Below, one piece after another: positions 1 through 8,292 of a stretch of 40,590 bases of DNA. Source of the DNA: Terriglobales bacterium (GTDB lineage Bacteria > Acidobacteriota > Terriglobia > Bryobacterales > Bryobacteraceae); the NCBI GenBank assembly GCA_021372245.1, contig JAJFUV010000025.1, positions 1 through 40,590 of the forward strand, in the 5' to 3' direction. The translations under genes and the position numbers were made by a program. Every line of letters starts with the position of its first letter. The first letter of the stretch is position 1. A model generated the notes under the pieces. That model was not told where the DNA came from. It was given only the letters and a program-made list of their open reading frames with translations, and did not search any database.

Positions 1-432
1 CTCAACTTTAACATCACGTACATGAAAGGTTGGTGTTACCCCTACCCGAACAACGCCCAGACGGTGCCGGGCAGCGCCAAGCTCAGCGACCCGGCCATTG
101 CGAAGTGGTTCGACACCTCGAAGTGGATCGACCCGGCGACAGGCAAGCTGGTCACAGCGCAGCCCAGTTACACATTCCGCACTTACCCGTACTACTTCAG
201 CGACGTGCGGAATCCCGCATACAAGAACTGGGACGTATCCATGACCAAGTATTTCCCCATCTACGAGCGGATGAAGTTGCAGTTCCGCTTCGAGGCGGTG
301 AACGCGTTTAACCATCCCTGGTTCACGAGCCTCGCTTCCGTCGATGTGACCAACGCGGCGTTCGGGCGACTGAACCCGGTACAGAACAATCTGCCACGCT
401 TCTTGAAGTTGGGTTTGAATCTACAGTGGTAG
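1..432 (+). CDS. TonB-dependent receptor, Oar-like, C-terminal fragment
   Basis: Only the last 143 codons lie in the window; the reading frame is open from base 1, so the gene starts upstream. The fragment ends in a typical outer-membrane beta-barrel tail: a stretch reading RMKLQFRFEAVNAFNHP, then a short glycine-containing strand, and a terminal aromatic residue (LNLQW). The same tail pattern (RVKLQFRAEAVDALNETP...ISW) closes the complete receptor at 12749-16255, so the two are paralogues by direct comparison. Proteins of this family form a 22-strand barrel in the outer membrane and import large ligands with TonB energy; Acidobacteriota carry many. The substrate cannot be told from the tail. 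The gene converges on glnA and is separated from it by a 28-bp perfect palindrome. Confidence 0.85.
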   Translation, partial: LNFNITYMKGWCYPYPNNAQTVPGSAKLSDPAIAKWFDTSKWIDPATGKLVTAQPSYTFRTYPYYFSDVRNPAYKNWDVSMTKYFPIYERMKLQFRFEAVNAFNHPWFTSLASVDVTNAAFGRLNPVQNNLPRFLKLGLNLQW

Positions 433-436
433 GGAT

Positions 437-464
437 GTAGGGGCGGGATATATCCCGCCCCTAC
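437..464. terminator. 28-bp perfect palindrome between convergent genes
   Basis: The arm GTAGGGGCGGGATA is followed directly by its exact reverse complement, giving 14 uninterrupted base pairs (a few central bases must form the loop). It fills most of the 35-bp gap between the receptor stop (430-432) and the glnA stop (468-470). Being symmetrical and GC-rich it could end transcription from both sides, although neither side has a clear T-run. It could also be a copy of a dispersed extragenic palindrome; this window holds no second copy that I found. Confidence 0.65.
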
Positions 465-467
465 GGT

Positions 468-1877
468 TTAAATGTCGTAGTACAGCGCGAACTCGTACGG
501 ATGCGGGCGCAGGCGCATCGCATCGGCTTCGTTCTTGCGCTTATAGTCGATGTAAGTTTCGAGCAGTTCCTCGGTGAAGACATCTCCCTTCAGCAGGTAG
601 CCGTGGTCCTCCTCGAGGCAATTGAGCGCTTCGTGGAGCGAACCCGGCATGGAGGGGACGTTCTTCATCTCCTCGGGGCTCAGATCGTAAATATCCTTGT
701 CGAGCGACTCGCCCGGATCGATCTTGTTGAGGACGCCGTCCAGGCCGGCCATCAACATGGAAGCGAACGCGAGGTAGGTGTTCGCGGACGGGTCTGGCGG
801 ACGGAACTCGACGCGCTTGGCCTTGGGACTGGCCGAGTACATCGGGATGCGGATGGCGGCCGAGCGGTTGCGCCGCGAGTATGCCAGGTTCACGGGGGCT
901 TCGTAGCCGGGCACCAGGCGCTTGTAGCTGTTGGTGGTGGGCGCGATGAGGGCGCTCAAGCTGCGCGCATGCTTCAGCAGCCCGCCGATGTACCAAAGGG
1001 CCATCTGGCTCAAGCCCGCGTAGCCGTCGCCGGCGAACAGCGGCTGCCCGTTCTTCCACAGGCTCTGATGCACGTGCATACCGCTGCCGTTGTCGCCGAA
1101 TAGCGGCTTGGGCATGAAGGTGACGGTCTTGCCGTACTGGTTGGCAACATTGCGGATGCAGTATTTGTACAGCATCATGTTGTCGGCCGATTTCACCAGC
1201 GTGTCGAACTTCTGGTCGATTTCGCACTGGCCGCCGGTGGCCACTTCGTGGTGGTGGCACTCGATGTTGAGACCGCACTTGATCATGGTTTCGACCATTT
1301 CGGTGCGGAGATCCTGGTAGTGATCGGTGGGCGGGACCGGGAAATAGCCTTCCTTGTACCGCGGCCGGTATCCGAGGTTGTCTTCCTTGCGGGACGAGTT
1401 CCAGCGGCCTTCCTCAGCGTCGATGTAATAGAAACCGGAGTGCTGGTTCTGGTCGAAGCAAATGTTGTCGAAGATGAAGAACTCGGCTTCGGCGCCGAAG
1501 TAGGCGGTGTCGGCCAGGCCGCTGTTGGCCAGATACATTTCGGCCTTCTTGGCGATCCAGCGCGGATCGCGCTCGTAGTGCTGCCGCGTGATCGGATCGA
1601 TCGCCTCGCTGACCATGACTAGGGTGGAGAACTCGGCAAACGGATCCATGAAAACCTGGCCGGCATCCGGCATCAGGAGCATATCGCTCTCGTTGATCGC
1701 CGCCCAGCCGCGGATGCTGGAGCCGTCCATGCCGAAGCCTTCCTCAAAGCTCTCTTCCGAGAGCTGGCTGATCGGGTAAGAGATGTGATGCCAGAGACCG
1801 GGCAGGTCCGTGAAGCGCAAATCGATCTGGCGGGCCTCGTTTTTCTTTGCGAATTCGAGTACTTCTTTAGGGCTCAT
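468..1877 (-). CDS. glnA: Type I glutamine synthetase
   Basis: Makes glutamine from glutamate, ammonia and ATP in the cytoplasm. The product is 469 aa, the normal size of a GSI subunit. Visible signatures include [10 protein letters not shown] near the N-terminus, [10 protein letters not shown] (metal ligands), [18 protein letters not shown] (the ATP-binding signature) and [19 protein letters not shown]. Tyr397 in the stretch DIYDLSPEE matches in number and context the tyrosine that is adenylylated in GSI-beta enzymes, so control by GlnE-type adenylylation is plausible but inferred. I chose the ATG at 1877 because GAGGAAG lies just upstream; a GTG at 1901 in the same frame would add eight residues and has no comparable ribosome site. 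The gene lies 60 bp downstream of the alpha-galactosidase gene on the same strand, which need not mean a functional link. Confidence 0.97.
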   Translation of the reverse strand: MSPKEVLEFAKKNEARQIDLRFTDLPGLWHHISYPISQLSEESFEEGFGMDGSSIRGWAAINESDMLLMPDAGQVFMDPFAEFSTLVMVSEAIDPITRQHYERDPRWIAKKAEMYLANSGLADTAYFGAEAEFFIFDNICFDQNQHSGFYYIDAEEGRWNSSRKEDNLGYRPRYKEGYFPVPPTDHYQDLRTEMVETMIKCGLNIECHHHEVATGGQCEIDQKFDTLVKSADNMMLYKYCIRNVANQYGKTVTFMPKPLFGDNGSGMHVHQSLWKNGQPLFAGDGYAGLSQMALWYIGGLLKHARSLSALIAPTTNSYKRLVPGYEAPVNLAYSRRNRSAAIRIPMYSASPKAKRVEFRPPDPSANTYLAFASMLMAGLDGVLNKIDPGESLDKDIYDLSPEEMKNVPSMPGSLHEALNCLEEDHGYLLKGDVFTEELLETYIDYKRKNEADAMRLRPHPYEFALYYDI

Positions 1878-1937
1878 GTGTTCTTCCTCGGGTGGATACA
1901 CTTCTGGTGGGATACCGCAGCGACGTTTGAACCAATC

Positions 1938-3998
1938 TTAGTGGATCGCGGCCGGTTCTGTCAACGCCGAATACACCCATACCTGGGATTCGAGTTGCCC
2001 AAGTTGGAAGCGGAGCCCTTCGTTCATCAGCCTCCTGCCCGTGGCGGTTATGGTGCGGCCGGTATACGGATCGGTGAGACGGTAGTTCTTCCGCGGGTCC
2101 ATAGCTTTCAGGGAGAAGCCGTGCCACGCCTCGTCGGACTCGAGACGGAACGCCTGCACGAAGCCTTCGCCGGTCGACGGGTCATGGAACTGCCATGCCT
2201 CCCAGGCGTCCAGGTCGCGCGACTGCACGGCCAGCGGATAGTAGTCTGCCATCAGGAATCGGCGCAGCTTCTTGTACACTTCAACATGCTGCTTGGCCTG
2301 CGACTTCATCGTCTGCGGCCACAGGTCGATGCGCCCGCCGGTGCCGAAAGCGCCTCCGAACATGCTTTGAAAGCCGATGGGAAGCGCGCGGAAATTCTTC
2401 TGAGATGTAAGCGGCAGGGTGTAGCAGACATACTGATAGCTGCCGGGCAGGAAGTGATTCAGGCCGGCGAGATGAAACCTCACGTTGTGGGGATCGGCTG
2501 TGTGATCGCTGATCCAGAAGGTATGGAAGCGCCGCGCGGATTCGAGGTCGATGCGGCGGCCGCCACTCGCGCAGCCTTCGAGCACGGTTTCCGGGTGCCT
2601 TTCGCGGATCCAGTCCAGGACGCGGTACAGGCCTTCCATGTGGCGGATTTGATGCATGCCGCGACGGTCGGGCTCGTCGGCAGCATCCCAGTAGGCCAGG
2701 GGACCGATGTTCGAGTCGTGCCGGATATAGCGGATGCCGAACTCGCGGATGTAGCGGTCGAACAATGCGCACACCCATTGTTGAACTTCGGGCCGCCCGT
2801 AGTCGAGCACGCCGTGTCTCCGGTTCGGCAGCCAGAGCACCCAATCCGGATGCTGCCGCGCAAGCAGCGAACCTTTGGCAACACTCTCGGGTTCGAACCA
2901 GAGTCCGAACTTGAGGCCTTTGGAGCGCACGTAGTCGGCGAAGGCGCCGAGGCCGTTCGGGAACTTCACGCGGTCAATTTCTTCCCAGTTGCCTACGCCG
3001 GTGCTGAAGTCGCCCGATGCGTCGATGCCCGTGTACCAGCCGGCGTCAAGCAGGAAGTACTCCTGGCCGATGGACGCCGCGGCATCGGCGAGCTGCCGCA
3101 ACAACGGCTCGGTGAAACGGACGTCGATGTTCCACCAGTGATCGTAAGTGGCGATTGGGAGGAACTCGCGTCCGCCCAGGCGCGGAGCGTACTGAGTGCG
3201 GATAAGGCGGCGCAGGCGGTTCACTCCGGCTTCGAGTTTGCCGGTGTAAGCACCCAGCAGGATGCGCGGGCCGCTGACCTCTTCCCCCGGGTTCAACCGG
3301 AGGTTTAGGTCTGGAATACCACCTCGTACAAGCAAGGTGCCGCGGCTATGGTCCGCCCTTACCGTGGCCGACCACTGGCCCGACCATCCCAACGCGACAA
3401 ACAGGCCTTCGCGCTTTCGCTGGTTCTCAACGAAGAAGAACGGCAGGTCCTTGTTCGAGGACCGGCCGCCCACCGTGCCCAGCGTCACACGGCCGTCAAT
3501 CGGCGTCATTGGTCCGGGATACGATCGCCGGATCGAGAAGGTCGCGGGCGGATAGACTTCCTCGGCGAGGCCGCCGCCGCTTGAAACCACGCTTGCTCCG
3601 TCCACGAGACCGCCTGCGAAGACGAGGTCCATGGCATTCACCTGCGACACGGCGCCCGAATTCGCACTGCCTTCGTTACGGAACTTCACGGTGTATTCGA
3701 CGGCATCGAATTCGGGCCACGCGCGGAGTTCCCGCACGGCCACAAGGCCTGAAGCGTGGCGGTAGCTCGTGGTGGTCCCGGCGGTTGAAACAGTCCAACC
3801 GGCGGGCAGGATGGGGCCGACACGTTGCCCTTCGTAAGCGAAGGAGAAGCCAATCCCTTCATCAAGTGCTTGATGGAATGAAGGTGAAGCGTGGACCGGC
3901 CAGCACGGTTTCAGGCTCTGCGCCCGCAGACCGCAACAGAACAGGAGAACGGCGAACGCAGTGCGGACTTGCCGGAAGATCGACTTTGGCATGCCCAT
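1938..3998 (-). CDS. Exported alpha-galactosidase-like glycoside hydrolase, GH36 type
   Basis: A 686-aa protein with an N-terminal signal peptide (hydrophobic run AFAVLLFCCGLRA ending at AQS), so probably periplasmic or secreted. The middle carries GH36/clan GH-D hallmarks: EYFLLDAGWY, FGLWFEPESV followed by HPDWVL, and VLEGCASGGRRIDL. Asp428 in YIRHDSN sits where the family nucleophile (normally in KWDMN) is expected and Asp498 in WISDHTADP where the acid/base is expected; their 70-residue spacing fits the family. The nucleophile motif is divergent, so the true substrate may be another alpha-linked galactoside or a related sugar. An ATG two codons in (3992) is an alternative start; neither has a strong ribosome site. 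It is divergent from the metallo-hydrolase gene at 4069. Confidence 0.85.
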   Translation of the reverse strand: MGMPKSIFRQVRTAFAVLLFCCGLRAQSLKPCWPVHASPSFHQALDEGIGFSFAYEGQRVGPILPAGWTVSTAGTTTSYRHASGLVAVRELRAWPEFDAVEYTVKFRNEGSANSGAVSQVNAMDLVFAGGLVDGASVVSSGGGLAEEVYPPATFSIRRSYPGPMTPIDGRVTLGTVGGRSSNKDLPFFFVENQRKREGLFVALGWSGQWSATVRADHSRGTLLVRGGIPDLNLRLNPGEEVSGPRILLGAYTGKLEAGVNRLRRLIRTQYAPRLGGREFLPIATYDHWWNIDVRFTEPLLRQLADAAASIGQEYFLLDAGWYTGIDASGDFSTGVGNWEEIDRVKFPNGLGAFADYVRSKGLKFGLWFEPESVAKGSLLARQHPDWVLWLPNRRHGVLDYGRPEVQQWVCALFDRYIREFGIRYIRHDSNIGPLAYWDAADEPDRRGMHQIRHMEGLYRVLDWIRERHPETVLEGCASGGRRIDLESARRFHTFWISDHTADPHNVRFHLAGLNHFLPGSYQYVCYTLPLTSQKNFRALPIGFQSMFGGAFGTGGRIDLWPQTMKSQAKQHVEVYKKLRRFLMADYYPLAVQSRDLDAWEAWQFHDPSTGEGFVQAFRLESDEAWHGFSLKAMDPRKNYRLTDPYTGRTITATGRRLMNEGLRFQLGQLESQVWVYSALTEPAAIH

Positions 3999-4068
3999 AC
4001 TCTACTAAAGTGGACTCGCCCGGCTCCAGCCGCTATCCTTTGTTCCCGACTCGACATAGAATATCCCC

Positions 4069-6033
4069 ATGGCAAGACCCACTCGCCGCCATTTCCTGGA
4101 ATCCGCCGCCGCACTGAGCGCTGCCCCGGCCGGCGCGCAAACGCCGAAGGCCGCCGCAAAGAGCGCGGTGCGCGCGGGCTTCGCGCCCACCGGCGCCCCA
4201 CGCAAGATCACCGAGAACGTCTGGATGTTCGAGGACACCTGCAACGTCTACGTGATCAAAGACGGACAGAGCTGCGTCCTCATCGATTTCGGCTCGGGCA
4301 AGATTCTCGACCATCTGTCCGCCATGGGCATCTCCAAGGTGGATTATGTTTTGCACACGCATCACCACCGCGATCAATGCCAAGGCGACAGCAAGGCAAC
4401 CTCCCGCAGTATCCCCATCGCCGTGCCCGCGCACGAAAAGCACCTGTTCGCCGACGCGGAAAACTTCTGGCGCAACCGCCGCGTGTTCCATCTGTATTAC
4501 GTGCGCAACGACTTCAACACGCTGACGAAAAACGTTCACGTACAGAAGGCGCTGGCCGATTACTCGACCTTCCGCTGGAAGAACACCGACTTCTTCATCC
4601 TGCCCACGCCGGGCCACACGCTCGGCTCCATCACCCTGCTGGCTACCGTGGACGACAAGAAGATGGCCTTTTCGGGCGACCTGATGTATGCGTCCGGCAA
4701 GATACAAACGCTCTACGACACGCAGGTGAACTACGGCGGCAGCGAAGGCATCGACCTGGGGATCTTTTCGCTCTGCCGGCTGCGCGAGCAGAAGCCCGAA
4801 ATGCTGTGCCCATCGCACGGCGAAGTGATCCCGGACCCGGATCTGGCCATGGCGGAGACCGTGAAGCGCCTGACCGACTACTACCGCTTCCAGACCGGGA
4901 ACGCACCCAGCGCCGAAAACAAGCCTTACGCCGTGAGCCCGCACCTGGTGGCGCATTATCAGACCACGTCGTCGTTTTATACCATCGTCAGCGACAGCGG
5001 CAAGGCGCTGTTCATCGACTACGGCTCGGCGAGCGGCGTGCACTTCGGCAACTTCGAGCGCGCCACGGCGGTGACCGACCGCATCCGGTTCGTCGAACAC
5101 TCCATCGACACGCTCAAGCGCGACTACGGCGTGAAGTCGGTCGACGTGGTCATACCCAGCCACATGCACGACGACCACATCAACGGGTTCCCGCACCTCA
5201 TCCGCAACTACGGCACCAAGGTGTGGTGCTACGAGAACATGGTCGACGTCTTCCAGAACCCGCGCGCCTGGAACCTGGGCTGCGTCCTGGCCGAACCGTT
5301 CAAGGTGGCGCGCTCGTTCCGGCACGGAGAGAAGTTCAAGTGGGAGGAGTTCGAATTCGAGATCACGCACTCGCCCGGCCACACCGAATACCAGATGGCG
5401 TTGTTCGGCAACATCGACGGCAATCGGGTAGCGTTTACCGGCGATGCGTTCTTCACTTCCGGGCGGCCGGACGGCGTGATGCGGCATAACATCATCTTTC
5501 GCAACCACGTCGAAAACGACAGCCATTTGAAGTCGATCCTGAACCTGATCGAGCGGCAGCCCACCCTCATCGCGCCGGGCCACGGGAGGCCCTACGCGGT
5601 AACGCCGGAAATGATGACGGCCACCGAGCGGCATTTCCGGAAGCAGCGGCAGTTGTTCTATGACATTCTGCCGGATGGGATGTCGAACTTCGGCATGAAC
5701 CCGAGTTGGGTGCGCCTGTATCCGTACCAGATCCTGGCGGCGCCCGGCGAGACCAAGCAGATTCAAGTCCACGTGCTGAACTACTCGCCCTCGCCGATGA
5801 AGCTGGAAGTGGCGCTAGTAGCGCCGCCCGAGTGGCGGATTACACCGGACATCGCCAAGTTCGAGGTCCAGGCGAACTCAAAGGGGAGCAGCACGGTCGC
5901 GGTCACCCTGCCGCGGAACTGGGTCGCGCACAGCCCACGCTTCGCCATCGCGGCGGACGTCGTGGCGGACGGCAAGTACCTGGGTCAAATCACCGAAGCC
6001 GTGGTAGACATGAAGGGCACGGAAAGCTATTGA
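4069..6033 (+). CDS. Exported protein with two metallo-beta-lactamase-fold domains
   Basis: A 654-aa protein starting MARPTRRHFLESAAALSAAPAGA, a Tat-like signal (RRHFL), so export in folded, metal-loaded form is likely. The first MBL-fold domain (about residues 40-270) has HTHHHRDQ at 96-103, then PGHTLGS and FSGD; the second (about 290-530) has HMHDDH from residue 365, SPGHTEYQM, FTGDAFF and APGHGRPY. In each domain these are the metal-binding motifs of the superfamily, with the second closer to the HxHxDH consensus. The C-terminal 120 residues look like a beta-sandwich (GETKQIQVHVLNYS...). MBL enzymes hydrolyse many ester, amide or thioester bonds, so the substrate is unknown. It precedes the MFS gene by a short gap, but the operator before that gene suggests separate control. 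Confidence 0.85.
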   Translation: MARPTRRHFLESAAALSAAPAGAQTPKAAAKSAVRAGFAPTGAPRKITENVWMFEDTCNVYVIKDGQSCVLIDFGSGKILDHLSAMGISKVDYVLHTHHHRDQCQGDSKATSRSIPIAVPAHEKHLFADAENFWRNRRVFHLYYVRNDFNTLTKNVHVQKALADYSTFRWKNTDFFILPTPGHTLGSITLLATVDDKKMAFSGDLMYASGKIQTLYDTQVNYGGSEGIDLGIFSLCRLREQKPEMLCPSHGEVIPDPDLAMAETVKRLTDYYRFQTGNAPSAENKPYAVSPHLVAHYQTTSSFYTIVSDSGKALFIDYGSASGVHFGNFERATAVTDRIRFVEHSIDTLKRDYGVKSVDVVIPSHMHDDHINGFPHLIRNYGTKVWCYENMVDVFQNPRAWNLGCVLAEPFKVARSFRHGEKFKWEEFEFEITHSPGHTEYQMALFGNIDGNRVAFTGDAFFTSGRPDGVMRHNIIFRNHVENDSHLKSILNLIERQPTLIAPGHGRPYAVTPEMMTATERHFRKQRQLFYDILPDGMSNFGMNPSWVRLYPYQILAAPGETKQIQVHVLNYSPSPMKLEVALVAPPEWRITPDIAKFEVQANSKGSSTVAVTLPRNWVAHSPRFAIAADVVADGKYLGQITEAVVDMKGTESY

Positions 6034-6037
6034 GAAG

Positions 6038-6069
6038 TTGACACGGACGTCGTTATCGATAACGATAAT
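6038..6069 (+). promoter_or_regulatory. Probable promoter of the MFS transporter gene
   Basis: A consensus -35 hexamer TTGACA lies at 6038-6043. GATAAT at 6064-6069 could serve as -10, though the 20-bp spacing is long. The 16-bp palindrome at 6050-6065 sits between and over these elements, where a bound repressor would block polymerase. If this promoter is used, transcription would begin close to the GTG at 6077. Confidence 0.45.
6050..6065. promoter_or_regulatory. Operator-like palindrome, copy 1
   Basis: Perfect 16-bp palindrome TCGTTATCGATAACGA. It is identical to the copy at 12689-12704 and matches 13 of 16 bases at 11898-11913. It precedes the MFS transporter gene. The central CG with GTTA/TAAC arms resembles LacI-family operators of the gluconate type; the island's own regulator is of the GntR/FCD family instead, so the binding protein is undecided. 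Confidence 0.7.
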
Positions 6070-6076
6070 TAGTGTA

Positions 6077-7315
6077 GTGTCACTTAAGTGGAAGATCGCG
6101 GCCATGCTTGCCGTGGCCGCCGCCCTCAATTATGCCGACCGAGCGGCCATCTCCAGCGTACTGGCTCCGCTACGGCAGAACCTCAGCCTGAGCGACGTGG
6201 CGCTGGGCTCGCTCGGCAGCCTCTTTCTGTGGAGCTACAGCATCGCCTCGCCGATTTCCGGCGTGCTGGCGGACCGGTACTCGCGCAGCCGCCTGCTGGT
6301 TATCAGCCTGACCGCCTGGAGCCTGGTGACGCTGGGCACCGGGTTCGCCTCGGGACTCGCCGCGCTGCTTGTTATGCGCGTACTGCTCGGCGCTTTCGAG
6401 AGCATGTACCTGCCGGCGGCGACAGCACTGCTGGCGTCGCACCATGACACCTCGACGCGTGGAACGGCCATGGGCCTTCACTCGGTGGGGTTGAATTTCG
6501 GCGTAGTCGCCGGCGGGACTTTCGCCGGATACCTGGCGGACCATTTCGGATGGCGGGCCGGCTTCCTGGTGTTGGGCGCGACAGGTCTCCTGGTCGCCGC
6601 CGCGGCCCAGCGGGTATTGAAGGATCAGCCGGCCCAGCGCGGCGTGAGTGCGCCGGTGCGCGTGCCGCTTAAAGAAGGGGTGCGGCGCCTGGCAGGTATT
6701 CCCTCGTACCTGATTCTGCTGGTCAAGGCAATGCTGGCGGGAATCGGCATCTGGATCTTCCTGACCTGGCTGCCGCTCTATTTCCGGGACGAATTCGGAA
6801 TGAACCTGGCCGCCGCCGGTTTCGCCGGCACTTTCATGCTGCAGATTTCCACCGTGATCGGAATCGGCTCGGGTGGATGGCTCTCGGACCGTTTCGCCAC
6901 GCGGGAGTTGCGCAACCGGATGCTGTTTCAGAGTGCCACGTACCTAGCGGCCGCACCCTTCCTGCTGCTGTTCATGAACCGGCCGGGACTCGCCACCGTG
7001 GCGATTGCCGTTTCACTGTTCAGCCTCCTCCGGGGCATGGGACAATCCAACGAGAATCCAACGCTCTGCGATGTGGTCCCGGCGGAGCTGCGCTCGACGG
7101 CCATCGGCATCATGAACACTTGCGCTACGGCGGCCGGCGGGGCGGGCGTGCTGTTGACCGGAGTAATGAAGTCGAGCCTGGGCCTGGCGACGGTGTTTGC
7201 GGCCATCTCGATTCTATTCGTCGTGGCCGGCCTGTTCCTGCTCGTTGGTTACTACTTCTTCATGCCGCGCGACATCGCCCGCGCCAGTCAGGGCAGTCTG
7301 ACCTTGGCCAGGTAA
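6077..7315 (+). CDS. MFS transporter, anion:cation symporter (hexuronate-type) like
   Basis: An inner-membrane permease of about 412 aa with many hydrophobic helices. The first helix is followed by LNYADRAAISSVLAPLR, and loop 2-3 carries GVLADRYSRSRLLV, the MFS signature pattern; both resemble the ACS subfamily that imports hexuronates, galactonate and related organic anions. I set the start at GTG 6077, giving MSLKWKIAAMLAVAAALNYA, a typical N-terminus. A TTG at 6038 is in the same frame but coincides with a consensus -35 box and would put the operator inside the coding region. Its neighbours are a lyase of the DHDPS/NAL family and an oxidoreductase, consistent with import of a sugar acid. 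Its last 28 bases overlap the end of the convergent gene at 7288. Confidence 0.88.
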   Translation: MSLKWKIAAMLAVAAALNYADRAAISSVLAPLRQNLSLSDVALGSLGSLFLWSYSIASPISGVLADRYSRSRLLVISLTAWSLVTLGTGFASGLAALLVMRVLLGAFESMYLPAATALLASHHDTSTRGTAMGLHSVGLNFGVVAGGTFAGYLADHFGWRAGFLVLGATGLLVAAAAQRVLKDQPAQRGVSAPVRVPLKEGVRRLAGIPSYLILLVKAMLAGIGIWIFLTWLPLYFRDEFGMNLAAAGFAGTFMLQISTVIGIGSGGWLSDRFATRELRNRMLFQSATYLAAAPFLLLFMNRPGLATVAIAVSLFSLLRGMGQSNENPTLCDVVPAELRSTAIGIMNTCATAAGGAGVLLTGVMKSSLGLATVFAAISILFVVAGLFLLVGYYFFMPRDIARASQGSLTLAR

Positions 7316-8292
7316 ATAGACGTCTTGCCTTCGTGGGATGAGTAGTAGCTTACCCACAGAAGTCCCTTGTGCATAACAAGGCCGGCGTAGCTCGAATCGC
7401 CTTTCGACGGCAAGGTGAGCAACTCCACCAGTGTGCCGTTTGCCGGATCGAGCCAGCACAGCGCGGTGCGTGTCGTCGGCTCATGCAACCTCACGGCGGC
7501 CACCCAGCGGGAACCGGGAACGGCAATGAAGTTCGGCCCCCCTACGCGGATGCCCGTATCTTTCCAGGTCCATTTGAGATACGGCGGATCGGCGAACCCG
7601 ATGAGGGCGGTGGCGGCAGAGGCGGGAATCGGCGGCTTGCCGCCGTACGCATCGCGGCGCAGGAGCGTGATCGCCCGATCACCGTCGAAGCGAATGGCGG
7701 ATTCGCCCGGCGAGTTCCGCACGCCCAGGTTTTCCACCAGGGCGCGATAGGCGCGGCCATCTTCGGAAGCGTAGAGGCGCAAGATGCGCAGGTTGCGATC
7801 GCGATTCGTGTTGTAGCCGAGCCCGTAAGCGGTGCCTTTGTGCCAGGTGACACGCCAGAGCCAGAAGTCCGGATCGGCCACCTTGTGCGCTGCTTCCCAA
7901 TTGCGTCCGTCGCGGGAAAACCAAGCGAGCGACTGGTGACGGTTCGGCGCGGGCTGCCGCAGGGCGACCGCCCCCATCAACATGAGGCGTCCGTCCGGTG
8001 TCACGCTGATCTTGGCGTCGCGCAGATCGCCGTCGGCCGATTCAAGCAGCGCCGCCGGTTCCCATCGCTTGCCGTCTTTGGATGCGATGACGCGCAGGCG
8101 GCCGTCCGGAGAGGCGTGCCCCGCACCTTCGCGGAATACGCAATACCAACTGTTGCGGAATCGGACGAGGTCGGTGAAAGCGTTGTGCGGCGCCCGGTCC
8201 CAGATCCTGCGCACATCGACGATCCTGGCCTCTCCCGCGGCAAAGCACGGCACACCCAGCAGCAGGGCAAAGAGAAAGAGTGCGGTTCTCAT
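7288..8292 (-). CDS. Exported BNR/sialidase-like beta-propeller protein
   Basis: A 334-aa protein with a signal peptide (MRTALFLFALLLGVPCFAAG). The body contains short repeats resembling Asp-boxes, ASKDGKRWEP, WFSRDGRNWE and YASEDGRAY, separated by beta-strand-like segments, which points to a sialidase-type beta-propeller. I do not see a complete set of sialidase catalytic residues, so hydrolase activity is uncertain; it may bind or cleave a glycan. The ATG at 8292 overlaps the TGA of the upstream lyase gene (ATGA), which implies translational coupling and fixes the start. It is the last gene of the operon that begins at 11890 and converges on, and overlaps, the MFS gene. Confidence 0.72.
   Translation of the reverse strand: MRTALFLFALLLGVPCFAAGEARIVDVRRIWDRAPHNAFTDLVRFRNSWYCVFREGAGHASPDGRLRVIASKDGKRWEPAALLESADGDLRDAKISVTPDGRLMLMGAVALRQPAPNRHQSLAWFSRDGRNWEAAHKVADPDFWLWRVTWHKGTAYGLGYNTNRDRNLRILRLYASEDGRAYRALVENLGVRNSPGESAIRFDGDRAITLLRRDAYGGKPPIPASAATALIGFADPPYLKWTWKDTGIRVGGPNFIAVPGSRWVAAVRLHEPTTRTALCWLDPANGTLVELLTLPSKGDSSYAGLVMHKGLLWVSYYSSHEGKTSIYLAKVRLP

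Noticed and set aside
6038..6076. TTG at 6038 as the start of the MFS gene
   Set aside because: It is the first base triplet of a consensus TTGACA box and would place the operator in the coding region; GTG 6077 gives a more typical N-terminus.
7288..8292. Naming the propeller protein a sialidase and the island a sialic acid cluster
   Set aside because: Asp-box-like repeats are visible but a full sialidase active site is not, and no NagA/NagB/NanK-type genes are present.
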